Shown: positions 17,173 through 27,620, counted from the stretch's first letter. The stretch: 64,000 bases of DNA from Jeotgalicoccus marinus DSM 19772 (GCF_000425825.1 NZ_AUEE01000003.1:186001-250000), one strand, 5' to 3'. Numbers and translations: made by a program. Notes: generated by a model from the letters alone, not told the origin.

Positions 17173-18069
17173 TTATACATTTGAATATTCCGCTTCAAAA
17201 CGCTTAGATTTCTTTACAGTGGATAATATTAATACTCCAATACCTAGAAGAACAAGGATAAGACCAAACCAAGATAAAGGTGACATCGCTTCACCCAACA
17301 TAAACACACCTAACATTGTTGCAGTCAGAGGTTCTGCTAGGGATAAGGTTACAGCAGTTGATGAATCAACATTAGCTAACCCTCTAGCAAACATGAAATA
17401 GGCGATACCTGTTACAATGACGCCTAAGTACAAACCAGTGATTAATCCATCAGATGTGAAAACCCAAGTCGCATGGAAGATAAATAAAAATGGCGATAAC
17501 ATCAATCCACTAATCGTAAATACTACTGCCACAGCAGGTAGGGCTGGAATACTAGAAACGACTTTCTTATTTATTATTGTATAGCTTGCAAAGCTCAATC
17601 CTGCACCAAGTGCGAGTAAAATCCCTCTAGGATTTACTTGGGTCGTACCTTGATTCGAGAATAGAAGAATCACTCCAACGACTGATAGTAGGGTGGAAAT
17701 CCACCATGTTTTGCTTGGCTTCTTTCTTAAAATTATCATCTCAATTAAACCTGCGAGAACCGGAGAACTACCTATGGCTACGACTGTCCCAATCGCAACA
17801 CCTGTTAAAGATACAGCTGAAAAAAAGAATGGCTGAAATAGTGCCATACATAAAGCTGCACCAATGACTATTTTATATGGAATTTCATTAAGTCTTAGTC
17901 TTCGAGTGGCTAAGACTAACATTAACAAGAATCCTCCACCTATAAATAGTCTGACTGCACCGATCGAAATGGGATGTACCTCACTAGGTGCTAAGGCCTG
18001 TGCAGTCCCAGCCGTACCCCAAAGAATCGCTGCGAATAATATGAGCAGTGGGCTCAAAATTTTAATCAT
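17173..18069 (-). CDS. EamA/DMT-family transporter
   Basis: 298 aa with ten predicted hydrophobic helices arranged as two EamA repeats (LWGTAGTAQAL near the N-terminus, second repeat starting GILLALGAGLSFASYT). The ATG at 18069 is six bases after GAGGTG; the GTG within that site is not the likely start. The family exports amino acids or other metabolites; the substrate is not deducible. It is transcribed in the same direction as the AraC gene just upstream, which may control it. Confidence 0.85.
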   Translation of the reverse strand: MIKILSPLLILFAAILWGTAGTAQALAPSEVHPISIGAVRLFIGGGFLLMLVLATRRLRLNEIPYKIVIGAALCMALFQPFFFSAVSLTGVAIGTVVAIGSSPVLAGLIEMIILRKKPSKTWWISTLLSVVGVILLFSNQGTTQVNPRGILLALGAGLSFASYTIINKKVVSSIPALPAVAVVFTISGLMLSPFLFIFHATWVFTSDGLITGLYLGVIVTGIAYFMFARGLANVDSSTAVTLSLAEPLTATMLGVFMLGEAMSPLSWFGLILVLLGIGVLILSTVKKSKRFEAEYSNV

Positions 18070-18150
18070 ATTAATCACCTCATAAAATCTCTATTACGAG
18101 TATCATATCTCGTTACATAGAAACCTTCCTTACAGTTTTAAACATATGAT

Positions 18151-18834
18151 TTATCTTTTCTTAAGCTCTTTAAAAGCATGAGGTGACATGCCTTGTGCCT
18201 TTACGAACCAGCGTGTGAACGACGACACATTATCATAGCCAATTTCTCCCGCAATTCGTGTGATAGTCCAAGATGAGAATTGTAAGAGTCTTTTAGCCTC
18301 TAATAAGCGCAATTCATCTAAATACGCTTTTACACTTTTCCCCGTTTGTTTTTTAAACCACTTCGAATAGTATGAAGGATGATAATTTTCCTCAGCAGCC
18401 AACCTTTCAATACTGACCCTATCTTTATAATTTTTATGAATGTAATCAATAGATTTTGGTGTAGTTGTATCTAACTTATCCACTACATAATTGGTTAAAT
18501 TTGCAATCGCATTATTTGCTGTTTCGTTCATTAATAATTGTTTTACTGATACCCACTGCGTATTCATCTCAACATACATATCTCTCGTTTCACCTGGTAA
18601 CATATTATTTGGAATATCCAAGACTAAAAACTCATTCTGATCAGTTGAGTGAAAGGTATGTTTACTTTTTGGAGCTAAATAGTAAACATAGTCTGGTGTT
18701 AGTTTCACCTGTTGCTCAATCGTCTTTAAATCCATTGAGCCATACAAAGGAAATAATAGCTGTCCATGTTCGTGAAAGTGTGATGTGACGTCATTCGTGT
18801 AAATTCTTTTCTCACAGGTAATATCTAAAGTCAT
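18151..18834 (-). CDS. AraC-family transcriptional regulator
   Basis: 227 aa. The N-terminal half is a cupin-like sensor (HFHEHGQLLFPL, then LTPDYVYYLAPKSKHTFH). The C-terminal 100 residues hold the two helix-turn-helix units (SIERLAAEENYHPSYYSKWF, then ITRIAGEIGYDNVSSFTRWF). The pattern matches AraC regulators that control a neighbouring DMT exporter. The EamA gene lies 81 bases downstream on the same strand, and the two are probably functionally linked. Confidence 0.88.
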   Translation of the reverse strand: MTLDITCEKRIYTNDVTSHFHEHGQLLFPLYGSMDLKTIEQQVKLTPDYVYYLAPKSKHTFHSTDQNEFLVLDIPNNMLPGETRDMYVEMNTQWVSVKQLLMNETANNAIANLTNYVVDKLDTTTPKSIDYIHKNYKDRVSIERLAAEENYHPSYYSKWFKKQTGKSVKAYLDELRLLEAKRLLQFSSWTITRIAGEIGYDNVSSFTRWFVKAQGMSPHAFKELKKR

Positions 18835-18920
18835 GGTCCTCCCCCTTTATTACGAACAAATCTTGCGCTTTGTTTCATCAAATCATAATTGAACAATAAA
18901 CACCATTTTTTAGACTTATT

Positions 18921-18953
18921 CATAAAAATTAGGCTATCCCCTTGGATAGCCTA
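18921..18953 (-). terminator. Terminator of the RND exporter gene
   Basis: TAGGCTATCC / GGATAGCCTA, loop of four, followed on the minus strand by AATTTTTATG, just beyond the RND stop codon. Confidence 0.8.
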
Positions 18954-18963
18954 TTTATGAAAC

Positions 18964-21900
18964 TTATTTATTATTGTTATCTTCACGCATCTTATCGATT
19001 AATTTTTGCATTTCATCGATATAGTCTTCTTTTTCTTCTTCAGTCGCTTCGATGTTCATATCGCCTTGTTCTTCTTGACGTTTCATCTCATCGACTTCTT
19101 TTTGAGTAATCACTTCACCATCTGGTGTCATATATTTCTTATTCATATTACGCGTTTCTTTGTCGATATAACTATAGAAAATAGGAATGACAAATAGTGT
19201 GAAGAAGGTACTACTTACAAGACCTCCGATTACAACTATACCCATCGGTGCAATCATTTCTCCGCCTTCGCCAATACCTATAGCAAGTGGTAACATACCT
19301 AGTGCTGTCGTTAGGGCTGTGATTAGTATTGGACGGAAACGATGTTGCACACTGAGTTCAAGTGCATCAATTGTTGGAATTCCTTTTTCTTTCTGCTGAT
19401 TAGTATAATCCACCAGCAATATGGAGTTATTGACCACAATACCCAGCAACATGATAATACCGACAAAGGATACAATACTGAGTGGACTATTCGTTACAAT
19501 CAGTCCGAGCGCAATACCAATGATAGTCAATGGCATTGCAATAATAACAATGAATGGATGTCTGAATGACTCAAACTGAGCTGCCATAACTAAGTAGATA
19601 AAGACAATCCCTAGGACAATTGCAAGAAGGATTTGTGGAATGGCATCTCCAAGCATTTCTAAATCTCCACCCACTGAATAGTGTGTATCATCACTAAAGT
19701 CTGCATCATCTACTATATTTTGGACATAGGTACCCGCTTCATTTAATGACATAGAAGAATCGTAGTTTACTGTGAGTTCGCTAGTTTCTTCCTGACTATC
19801 TCTATTAATTAACGGTAGAGTTTCAGTTTCAACTAACTCTGCAACCTCACTAACCTGAACATATTCACCTTCAGCATTAGCAATTTCTAGATTTCTAAAG
19901 TTATTTACACTTTCTAAATAACTATCTGGGTACTTCACATTTATCGTTAAGAAATCATTTTCACCTTCTACTGTAGAAGATTCTATACCATTGGAAGCTT
20001 CATAAAGTGCTTGACCAATTTGAGCTGGCTGTAAACCATTCTCTCTAGCCGCTTCACGGTTAACATTGATCTGCATCTCGGAAACCAGATCTTCACGACT
20101 AGATGTCACACTGTCAATCTGATCATCTTCTTCTAAAGCACTAATTATTGCTGTTTCTGATTTCTTCAATCTTTCTGAATCATCATCAGATACATTCAAC
20201 ATCAAGGTATTCGGTTCTGATGACATACCTGATTGAGACATAGGAATCACATTGATATCAGCTGATTCATCTAGGGATTCCACATCGCTTTCAATATCTT
20301 CTATGAATTCATTTGTCGTCACATTACGCTCATTTTGACTAACAAGCGTTGCCGTAACACTAGCCTTGTTTGTCTCTTCAGTCATCGACATCATTGGTTG
20401 AGAAGAGCCAACGTTACTAAGGTACATATCAATTTCAGAATAATCTTCTAAGTAATTCTCAATTTCTTGCACTGTTTCTAGAGTGTCTTCATAAATAGTA
20501 CCTTGTTCTTTTTCAATTTCAATCGTAATGGCACCTTCATCACTTTCAGGCATCAAAGTCATACCTTGGTTAAAGATAGCTAGTAAACCTAGTGCCATTA
20601 GTATAGTCGTGATGAAAAGAACTAAGAGACGATGTTTTAAGGTCCAACGCGTCGCAAGCGTCAACCACTTCATATATGGTCTTTCCTGTCTGACTTTTTC
20701 CATGTTCTGTTTAGGTGCGCTTAAAATACGGCTTGCAATCATGGGAACAACAGTTAAGGCGACAAACAACGATGCAAATAAACTAAACACTACTGTAATC
20801 GCAAGTGGTGTAAATAGTTGTCCAACTAAACCACTAACAAACACAACCGGCAAGAACACAGCCGCTGTTGTTAAAGTTGATGCAATAATAGCAGATGCAA
20901 CTTCTTTTGTACCATCACTTGCAGCTTGTTTGGAGTTTTTGCCCATAGATAGATGCCTATATATATTTTCAATAACAACTACAGCATTATCCACTAGCAT
21001 ACCAATACCGAGTGCCAAACCACCTAGTGTCATTAAGTTTATACTTATATCTGTAAAGAATAATAGCGCAAAAGTTGTTATGACTGAGAATGGTATTGCT
21101 AAACCAATAATCAGCGGTGCTTTTAAATTTCTAAGAAAAGCGAAGAGTACAACCATAGCAAGTATTGCACCGGAAATAAGTGACGTATAGACACTATTTA
21201 TTGCAAGATCAATATACTCACCTTCATCATAAAGTGATTCAACTGTTAGGTTACTAAATTCATCTTCAGAAAGTTTTTCTTCAAGAACTTTATTAAACTC
21301 TTTATTAACTTGCGACGCATTCGCATCTGAAGCGAGCATCACGTCTATAGATAAGGCCTCACCTTGATTCAATCTTGTGATGGAGTTTGAGTCCTGTGCT
21401 TCAACAGATACATCTGCGATATCATCTAGAGTGAGTGTCCCGCCATCAGGTATGTCCGTAATAACTAATTCGCGTAAGGCTTCAACACTGTCAATATTAC
21501 TAACCGTACGCGTCGTTATAGATGTACGTTCTTCTTCATCGACAATCGTAGCATTTGGTATCGATATGTTATTTGCTTCGATTAATCCTGCCACATCACT
21601 CTGGCTCATGTTGACTTCTTCAAGTGCGTCGATATCTAAGTTCACTTGAATCTCTTGAGTCACTGCACCATTCTCAGTGATTGATGCGACCCCTTCGATA
21701 TTTTCAAGCTCTGTAATTAAGTCTTCCACTTGATCTTGGTAATCAACAACACTTTCTCCTTCAGAAGTGACTGCCAGTTGAATACTAGGCAACATAGAGA
21801 TATCAAATTCTAAAAAGGACGGTGATTCTGCTTGTTCAGGTAATTCAACTGCATCAATCGCCCTTCTAATATCACTTTCTACATCTTCAATCTGCATATC

Positions 21901-22191
21901 ATAGTCAAATTCCATAATAACAACTGAAGAGTTTTCCTGTGACTGAGAAGAAATATTACTTAAACCATTTATAGACGACAATTCAGATTCTAACGGTACT
22001 GTAACGTCTTCCATCACTTCCTCAGGCCCAGCACCTTGGTAAGTTGTTGCTACCGCGGCAATAGGAGGTTCAATCGGTGGCATTAGCTGCAAAGGGAGTC
22101 TTGTTAATGAGACTGCACCTAAGAGCATAAGTATTATCATAACGACGATTGTAAATTTAGGTCGTCTTATAGAAAAATCAGATAGCTTCAA
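18964..22191 (-). CDS. RND-superfamily exporter (HAE1/SwrC-like)
   Basis: 1075 aa, the usual length of AcrB/SwrC-type pumps. It starts MKLSDFSIRRPKFTIVVMII and shows the two-fold RND layout: a single helix, a large extracytoplasmic loop, then six helices, repeated. GLALGIGMLVDNAVVVIENIY is the conserved segment with the proton-relay aspartate; the counterpart in the second half is IMLLGIVVNNSILLVDY. Both loops are very acidic. Gram-positive homologues export surfactants, fatty acids or antimicrobials without an outer-membrane partner. A TetR gene is divergent, with a palindrome in the shared promoter region. Confidence 0.93.
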   Translation of the reverse strand: MKLSDFSIRRPKFTIVVMIILMLLGAVSLTRLPLQLMPPIEPPIAAVATTYQGAGPEEVMEDVTVPLESELSSINGLSNISSQSQENSSVVIMEFDYDMQIEDVESDIRRAIDAVELPEQAESPSFLEFDISMLPSIQLAVTSEGESVVDYQDQVEDLITELENIEGVASITENGAVTQEIQVNLDIDALEEVNMSQSDVAGLIEANNISIPNATIVDEEERTSITTRTVSNIDSVEALRELVITDIPDGGTLTLDDIADVSVEAQDSNSITRLNQGEALSIDVMLASDANASQVNKEFNKVLEEKLSEDEFSNLTVESLYDEGEYIDLAINSVYTSLISGAILAMVVLFAFLRNLKAPLIIGLAIPFSVITTFALLFFTDISINLMTLGGLALGIGMLVDNAVVVIENIYRHLSMGKNSKQAASDGTKEVASAIIASTLTTAAVFLPVVFVSGLVGQLFTPLAITVVFSLFASLFVALTVVPMIASRILSAPKQNMEKVRQERPYMKWLTLATRWTLKHRLLVLFITTILMALGLLAIFNQGMTLMPESDEGAITIEIEKEQGTIYEDTLETVQEIENYLEDYSEIDMYLSNVGSSQPMMSMTEETNKASVTATLVSQNERNVTTNEFIEDIESDVESLDESADINVIPMSQSGMSSEPNTLMLNVSDDDSERLKKSETAIISALEEDDQIDSVTSSREDLVSEMQINVNREAARENGLQPAQIGQALYEASNGIESSTVEGENDFLTINVKYPDSYLESVNNFRNLEIANAEGEYVQVSEVAELVETETLPLINRDSQEETSELTVNYDSSMSLNEAGTYVQNIVDDADFSDDTHYSVGGDLEMLGDAIPQILLAIVLGIVFIYLVMAAQFESFRHPFIVIIAMPLTIIGIALGLIVTNSPLSIVSFVGIIMLLGIVVNNSILLVDYTNQQKEKGIPTIDALELSVQHRFRPILITALTTALGMLPLAIGIGEGGEMIAPMGIVVIGGLVSSTFFTLFVIPIFYSYIDKETRNMNKKYMTPDGEVITQKEVDEMKRQEEQGDMNIEATEEEKEDYIDEMQKLIDKMREDNNNK

Positions 22192-22236
22192 TTATTTTTC
22201 GCCCCTCATTATTTTTATTGTATTTGTATGTATCCA

Positions 22237-22248
22237 ACAACGTGTTGT
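22237..22248. promoter_or_regulatory. Palindrome in RND/TetR intergenic region
   Basis: ACAAC-GT-GTTGT lies between the divergent RND exporter and TetR genes and within reach of a possible minus-strand promoter. It is a candidate operator for the adjacent TetR protein. Confidence 0.5.
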
Positions 22249-22334
22249 ACAATTCTATATATTAAACTAAAAAACATGTCTATATCAATCAACAGTATGA
22301 TCCGCAGTGTCGGAAAAGAAAAGGTGTGTCTATA

Positions 22335-22910
22335 TTGTTACAAAAATCACTTACAAGAGAAAATTTAATTGAAGCATTCTGGGAACTTTATAAAGATAAA
22401 CCCATCGAAAAAATCACTGTCAAAGAAATAACAAATCGTGCAGGCTATAATCGTGGAACATTTTACGCATACTTCAAAGATACATATGAAGTACTTAAAG
22501 AGAGTAAAGAGTCTATTATGCCGAGTAAGGACATGATTATTTACCCGATTCAAAGAATAGAGAAGAAGGAAGACTTAATCTTTGATACGCTCAGCCATTC
22601 CAATGATTATTTCATGGAGAACCAAGAGAAGATAATCGTTTTACTTGGACCTGAAGGTGATCCCTCCTTTGTTCATGAATTAAAAATACGCACACGTGAA
22701 ATACTAATGGAATACCTAAACGGTTCGGATATTAACGAACCAGAAAAAATTCAATTTATTATTGAGTATCACATGTCAGCCATCATTGGTGTATTCCAAC
22801 TTTGGGTAGAAAGAGGGTCAACCTTAGACCAAATTGAATTAGAAAAACTCATAGAAGATATTTCACAGGATGGTGTAATAAGCATCCTACAGACCTTGAT
22901 TAGTAAATAA
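22335..22910 (+). CDS. TetR-family regulator
   Basis: 191 aa from TTG 22335, eight bases after AAGGTG. The N-terminal HTH is evident: EKITVKEITNRAGYNRGTFYAYFKD. The C-terminal part contains FIIEYHMSAIIGVFQLWVERG, typical of the TetR_C_7-like ligand domain seen in Firmicutes. It is divergent from the RND exporter and is most simply its repressor. No ATG exists at a suitable position; the TTG start is inferred from spacing. Confidence 0.88.
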   Translation: MLQKSLTRENLIEAFWELYKDKPIEKITVKEITNRAGYNRGTFYAYFKDTYEVLKESKESIMPSKDMIIYPIQRIEKKEDLIFDTLSHSNDYFMENQEKIIVLLGPEGDPSFVHELKIRTREILMEYLNGSDINEPEKIQFIIEYHMSAIIGVFQLWVERGSTLDQIELEKLIEDISQDGVISILQTLISK

Positions 22911-22946
22911 CCTATTTGTAACACTATGCGTTATAAAATAACGCAT

Positions 22947-23600
22947 CTAGATGTATTGATGTAACAGGTTTCTGTAAAAATCATCCTGACCAATTATAAC
23001 GACCCTATCACATATTTGTTCAATTTCATTCATGTCATGAGAGGTATATATTATAAGCACCTCTTGCTCTTGTGCTAATTTCTTTAAGAAACCTCCAATC
23101 TCTATACGAGATTTCAAATCAATACCTGCTGTTGGCTCATCCAATAGTAATAGTTTCGGTTCATTAATTAGGCTAACAGCTAGGTTTAATTTTCTTTTCA
23201 TTCCACCAGATAACTGATTGACTCTTTTATCATCTTGCTTAAGCTGAACTGCTTCAAGTATAGATTTTAATTCCTCTTTTGACCGCCTTGTCTTGGATAG
23301 GTTTTCAAAGAACTTCATATTCTCCATAACCGTTAGGTCTTCCCATAGTGCGAGTTCTTGTGGAACATATGCAATGTACTGCCTGAGTGACCGGTAGTGC
23401 TTTTTATAATCTCGGTCATTCAAAAGCACTTGCCCGCTATCTTCTTTTAGCAGTGTCGCAAGTATTTTTAACAAGGTGGACTTGCCTGCTCCATTTTCGC
23501 CGACGAGCCCAATGACTTCTCCCTTAGATGCAGAAAGATTAAAGTTCTCGAGCACCTTTTTCTTACCATAGCTTTTAGACAAAGACTTAACTTCTAGCAT
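22947..23600 (-). CDS. ABC exporter ATP-binding protein
   Basis: 217 aa, short for the CcmA-type ATPases but complete: Walker A GENGAGKST, Q-loop YVPQELALWEDLT, signature LSGGMKRKLNLA, Walker B LLLLDEPT and H-loop TSHD. The sequence just after the H-loop ends quickly, so there is no C-terminal regulatory extension. It overlaps the upstream permease gene by 14 bases and is the last of a four-gene operon with two ABC-2 permeases and a large surface protein. Confidence 0.9.
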   Translation of the reverse strand: MLEVKSLSKSYGKKKVLENFNLSASKGEVIGLVGENGAGKSTLLKILATLLKEDSGQVLLNDRDYKKHYRSLRQYIAYVPQELALWEDLTVMENMKFFENLSKTRRSKEELKSILEAVQLKQDDKRVNQLSGGMKRKLNLAVSLINEPKLLLLDEPTAGIDLKSRIEIGGFLKKLAQEQEVLIIYTSHDMNEIEQICDRVVIIGQDDFYRNLLHQYI

Positions 23601-24693
23601 TGCGATTCCTCCCTAAACAAACAGTTAATACTAAGATGGTTACAAACAGCATCACGAAGTTGTTATTATTCTCAACTAGTGCGATAACAGGGTGAAAGTT
23701 CGATATTCCATTTAAGAATGGCATAATGATATGAAGTCCTAATAAGACACCAATCAAACCTAGCCCATTTCTATATAGTGATAATTTACTTCTAGAGTAG
23801 AATGCAACAATAAATACAATAATATTCACTATAGCTCTGTAGATGAGTAGGCTAACTATACTAACACTCTGATCAAACATTGCCTTAATAATAAGTAATG
23901 TGACTAGATCAATCATGTACATTACTATCAGCATAGCTAAAAATGAGGTAATCATAAATGCCTTAAACGAATAGTTTAGATATAAAAAACGTTGTTTTGT
24001 CTCGCTCCTTGTTTCACGTGTAACAAATTCAAAAATGAATACCGTTGTTAAAAGAGATACATATGCCCAGATTAACCAAGGATCGATTGTGCTATCATTT
24101 TGTTCCATGGTCTCCTTACCCTTAAAAGTGAAGTTTTGGCTGACTAGGTTAGAGTCCATATCAATTTGATTTTTTGTTTCAAGTATAGTTTCTGATTCTA
24201 TTGTGGTTTCATTAAACAATTCCATTTCTAGGTCTTGTATTTGCTCAGTGATTCTTTGACTATTTAAGGATTCTTGTATTAACGAGGCAAGTAACTCCTT
24301 AACCGTACTGTATGCAAAAGAACGATCTGTATAGTATGTTTCAACCATATTACGCCGCTCACCTGACAAAATTTTATCCTCAAAATCTTCACCAAACACC
24401 AAGACACTGTCATATTGATACTGTTCTAAAACTCTTAAAGCATCATCTTTTTCACTGCTTTCAAAATGGTCTATTCTAATATAATTACTCTCTTCTAACC
24501 CTTTGATTATCCTATCAGTTTCTTCAACGTCAGCTTCATCAACTACAGCTACTGGCACTCTAAAATCTTCTGATACATTAGAAGTCACGTAGACTGCACC
24601 TACCGTTACAAATAACGGTATAAACAACCAAAAAATGAGCTTCAAGCGGTGCCGTTTCAAGAGGATCCATCTCGATTTAATCATATCCATCAT
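23587..24693 (-). CDS. ABC-2 type permease, first of a diverged pair
   Basis: 368 aa. One N-terminal helix (about 18-37) is followed by an extracytoplasmic domain of roughly 170 residues (VPVAVVDEADVEETDRIIKG and onwards), then five or six helices. This is the YhaP/ABC-2 membrane layout of heteromeric exporters. The start ATGA overlaps the stop of the upstream permease gene, and the stop overlaps the ATPase gene, so the two permeases and ATPase are translated as a unit. The substrate is unknown. Confidence 0.8.
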   Translation of the reverse strand: MMDMIKSRWILLKRHRLKLIFWLFIPLFVTVGAVYVTSNVSEDFRVPVAVVDEADVEETDRIIKGLEESNYIRIDHFESSEKDDALRVLEQYQYDSVLVFGEDFEDKILSGERRNMVETYYTDRSFAYSTVKELLASLIQESLNSQRITEQIQDLEMELFNETTIESETILETKNQIDMDSNLVSQNFTFKGKETMEQNDSTIDPWLIWAYVSLLTTVFIFEFVTRETRSETKQRFLYLNYSFKAFMITSFLAMLIVMYMIDLVTLLIIKAMFDQSVSIVSLLIYRAIVNIIVFIVAFYSRSKLSLYRNGLGLIGVLLGLHIIMPFLNGISNFHPVIALVENNNNFVMLFVTILVLTVCLGRNRNARS

Positions 24694-25910
24694 GAGACTC
24701 TACGCTCCTTTAATAAACCAATGATAAGCATCATCACCAATAGTGTACACAAGCTGAATAACATAATATTAATTTCCATCGTAAATCGTTCATTTAATAC
24801 AATTTCCTGAAGCCAATTCAGTGTCTGATATGAATACGTTACGTCAAAGATCCAGTCGAAATATAAAGGGAAGTAAATTCTGGGTATAATCGCTCCTGAA
24901 AAAACAATAATGAGTGAAAGCATCATTAATTGTAATATCATCGTTAGTTTATAGCTCTTAGACAACCAATCGATAATAAGGAGCAAGATAACCGTTATTA
25001 ATAGATGTATGAAAATTAGAATGCCAATTCTCATTAAATTTTCTATGACTAATGCATTTCCGATTAAATAAAGAGCCGTCATCAAAATAAGTACAGAAGG
25101 TAGGATCATAATTAGCATCAGAGCAGTTATTCTTGAGATTCCTTGTGCCAGATGTCCTACATCTAGTAGTTTCATTCTTTCACTGAGTCCTGGGTTTTTA
25201 TCTTTCATTAACATCAGGTACAGTAAATACAGCCAAATAGTTAATAAAATAAACATGCCATTTAATAAGAAGTAAGATATACCTAAACTAAAGTTCTGTG
25301 ATACTTCTTCTTCATCAACTAAGGTGTCTGAAGAAATAACCTGCACAAACTGGCTCACAAATTCTTGAAAGATCAAATCCTCTCTTTGTTCATCTGACAT
25401 ATCAAATGATTTTGCATAGTGATTCACTGTAAGTACATTGGATTGGGAATTTCTAAGATGTCGAATGAGGGTGTCCACTACACTTCTAATCATATAACTT
25501 TCAAGTTTACGATCTGGATTCCCAGTCACTTCTAGCTGACTTGTTTGCCCCTCCATCATATTTTCTGCAAAATTTTCTGGAAACACAATAAATGCAGACA
25601 GCTCGTTATTATCAATTAAAGCATTCGCCTCATCTATATCTAATCGCTCCATCTCTATACCGTCTGTAAAATCAGCTGTATCTGCTAAAGTATTGACGAG
25701 CATGTCAGTCGTTTCATTTTCATCCATATTCACTAAACCAATGTTGATATCTTGTTCGTCTACTACTGATAAAACATTACCTAATATCCAGATTAGTAGA
25801 GCCGTAAATAGAATTGGAGCAAGTAAAATAAGAGGAAGTGATAGCCACTTCCTCTTAAATCTATGAAGGTCGTTAGCAATGAATACGAGGATATGTCTCA
25901 TTTTTTTCAT
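24690..25910 (-). CDS. ABC-2 type permease, second of a diverged pair
   Basis: 406 aa from ATG 25910, with AAGGGTG upstream; an in-frame longer start lacks a ribosome site. Same architecture as its partner: helix at about 20-42, an extracytoplasmic domain beginning INIGLVNMDENETTDMLVNT, then a block of six C-terminal helices. The extracytoplasmic domains of the two permeases are only weakly alike, suggesting a heterodimer. It is 28 bases after the large anchored protein gene. Confidence 0.8.
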   Translation of the reverse strand: MKKMRHILVFIANDLHRFKRKWLSLPLILLAPILFTALLIWILGNVLSVVDEQDINIGLVNMDENETTDMLVNTLADTADFTDGIEMERLDIDEANALIDNNELSAFIVFPENFAENMMEGQTSQLEVTGNPDRKLESYMIRSVVDTLIRHLRNSQSNVLTVNHYAKSFDMSDEQREDLIFQEFVSQFVQVISSDTLVDEEEVSQNFSLGISYFLLNGMFILLTIWLYLLYLMLMKDKNPGLSERMKLLDVGHLAQGISRITALMLIMILPSVLILMTALYLIGNALVIENLMRIGILIFIHLLITVILLLIIDWLSKSYKLTMILQLMMLSLIIVFSGAIIPRIYFPLYFDWIFDVTYSYQTLNWLQEIVLNERFTMEINIMLFSLCTLLVMMLIIGLLKERRVS

Positions 25911-25938
25911 TGCTATCGCACCCTTCCTATTATTTAAA

Positions 25939-27471
25939 TTATTGAACACTAGCACCTGTACCGAAGTTTTCGCTAAGCCATGATTCTAGTTTAGGTTCCA
26001 CTTCTTCAGTAAAGTATGTTTCAAGCTCTTCTTGGTTCATCTTACCAATATCTGTTTCATTTTCTGATGAAGGAATCTCGACCTCATTAACAGACTGACT
26101 TTCATGTGCAATGTTTAGAACTGCAGTGTCTCTGGTAATATTCGTACCGTCGTCTGCATATAGTTGGATATCACCTGATGCCTGATCATCTCCATAGTTT
26201 GTTGATGACTCCATGTAGATATTAAATGGCGTACTTTGATCAGGGCTAAAGTTATTTACTGTTGCCTCAAGATTCCAAATCTCATTATCTTCTTCTTCAG
26301 TTTTCGTTGAGTTAAGGACTAAAATGTCTTCATCCTCAACATTTAACGTCATTACATCCTCATAGCCTGAATCTACTTCGTTTAAATCAAAAGTAAAGTT
26401 AACTTTATCTTCAGCAGTACCCAGTGAAACATTGATTAGATTTCCATCTTCACGCACTTCATGTGTTGAGTCCAATTCAATATCTTCCGTTTGCTCATCT
26501 ATCGTTACGGATACATCTAGATCACGTTGTACAATATTATCTTCATCATCAGTCCAAATAACTGATGTCATACCATTTGGGAACCCGATATCCTCAACAT
26601 TTTCAGCAGCATCTTTTAGTTGCTGACTTGGGTCTGTTTCAATCTCTTCACCTGCTGGCATACTCATATTCGCTTGAGTCATCTGAGCTTCGATTAATTC
26701 AATCAGTCTCTCATCTTCAGACATCTTTGTTAAAAGTTCTCTTAAGAATGTGTGCATTTCTTCTTCTGATAAAGTCATCGTCAGCTTATCTGCATTAACT
26801 GTTGTCTCACCGACTGTTATCTCTTCACTTTCTTCTTCAAAGGCTTCGTCTGGTAAATTTTCTTGTAGGAAACTTGAATATTCGTCAACAAAATACTCAC
26901 GTTCCTCTTCTGTTAATGCATTGGTTTGGAAGAAGGTAGAGAAATCAATATTTTCTTCATTAGGGAACGTTTCAGGATCCATTTGATTTAGAAAAGTCCC
27001 TGTATCTTCTTCATGTAAAACTAAGTAATCTTCAATAAATGGTAGCGTAAGACCCATTTTTTCTCCAGTAACATAACCAGCAACATCTTCAATGGTAAAC
27101 GCACCAACATTTGCATCTAAACCAAATGTTGCGAGTTCTTCGTTAATATCTTGACTCCCAGTTATGTTAATCTCAGCATTATTAATCATTTCTGAGATAC
27201 CACTTTCTTCTAAGTTAGGATCATTAGTCTCAGCTGTAAGCGTCATGCTCGATTCTGTTGGATTATCCATAGAATTTTCGTACCATTCTAATTCATCTTC
27301 AAATCTTTCCTCGAACATTTCAGTCATATTCTCAGTGCTATCCAACTCCGACATAAGGTAGGTGTTCTTAGGTGTATTCACAACATTTTGGTAAACAAAG
27401 TATCCACCGATTGCCAGAACAATGAGGGCGCCGACAGAGACACCAAGTATAGTAAATCCTTTCTTACCCAT
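25939..27471 (-). CDS. Large extracytoplasmic membrane-anchored protein of the ABC operon
   Basis: 510 aa: one N-terminal helix (about 8-28, positive residues before it), then about 480 very acidic, exported residues with no cysteine in the parts I checked. It may belong to the DUF6583 group found next to ABC-2 exporters in Bacilli, but this is from memory and unverified. It is the first gene of the operon with two permeases and an ATPase. The architecture suggests an extracellular accessory subunit of the exporter, such as a periplasmic adaptor-like or substrate-capturing protein. Confidence 0.65.
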   Translation of the reverse strand: MGKKGFTILGVSVGALIVLAIGGYFVYQNVVNTPKNTYLMSELDSTENMTEMFEERFEDELEWYENSMDNPTESSMTLTAETNDPNLEESGISEMINNAEINITGSQDINEELATFGLDANVGAFTIEDVAGYVTGEKMGLTLPFIEDYLVLHEEDTGTFLNQMDPETFPNEENIDFSTFFQTNALTEEEREYFVDEYSSFLQENLPDEAFEEESEEITVGETTVNADKLTMTLSEEEMHTFLRELLTKMSEDERLIELIEAQMTQANMSMPAGEEIETDPSQQLKDAAENVEDIGFPNGMTSVIWTDDEDNIVQRDLDVSVTIDEQTEDIELDSTHEVREDGNLINVSLGTAEDKVNFTFDLNEVDSGYEDVMTLNVEDEDILVLNSTKTEEEDNEIWNLEATVNNFSPDQSTPFNIYMESSTNYGDDQASGDIQLYADDGTNITRDTAVLNIAHESQSVNEVEIPSSENETDIGKMNQEELETYFTEEVEPKLESWLSENFGTGASVQ

Positions 27472-27620
27472 ATGCTCATCTCCTTAGTATTCTTATCTTC
27501 AATTTACAAGTTTCCCCAAATGAAAACATAATACACATTTTCTTTAACATTTAGTCAAATTTATGTCACTTTTTGTATCAAATATACAATTTCGGGTAAA
27601 CAGTAGATGAGGTGATTGCT

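Noticed and set aside
20528-21190. Long plus-strand frame inside the RND gene
   Set aside because: Antisense shadow of a 1075-codon gene, low-complexity Ser/Thr/Lys composition and no ribosome site.
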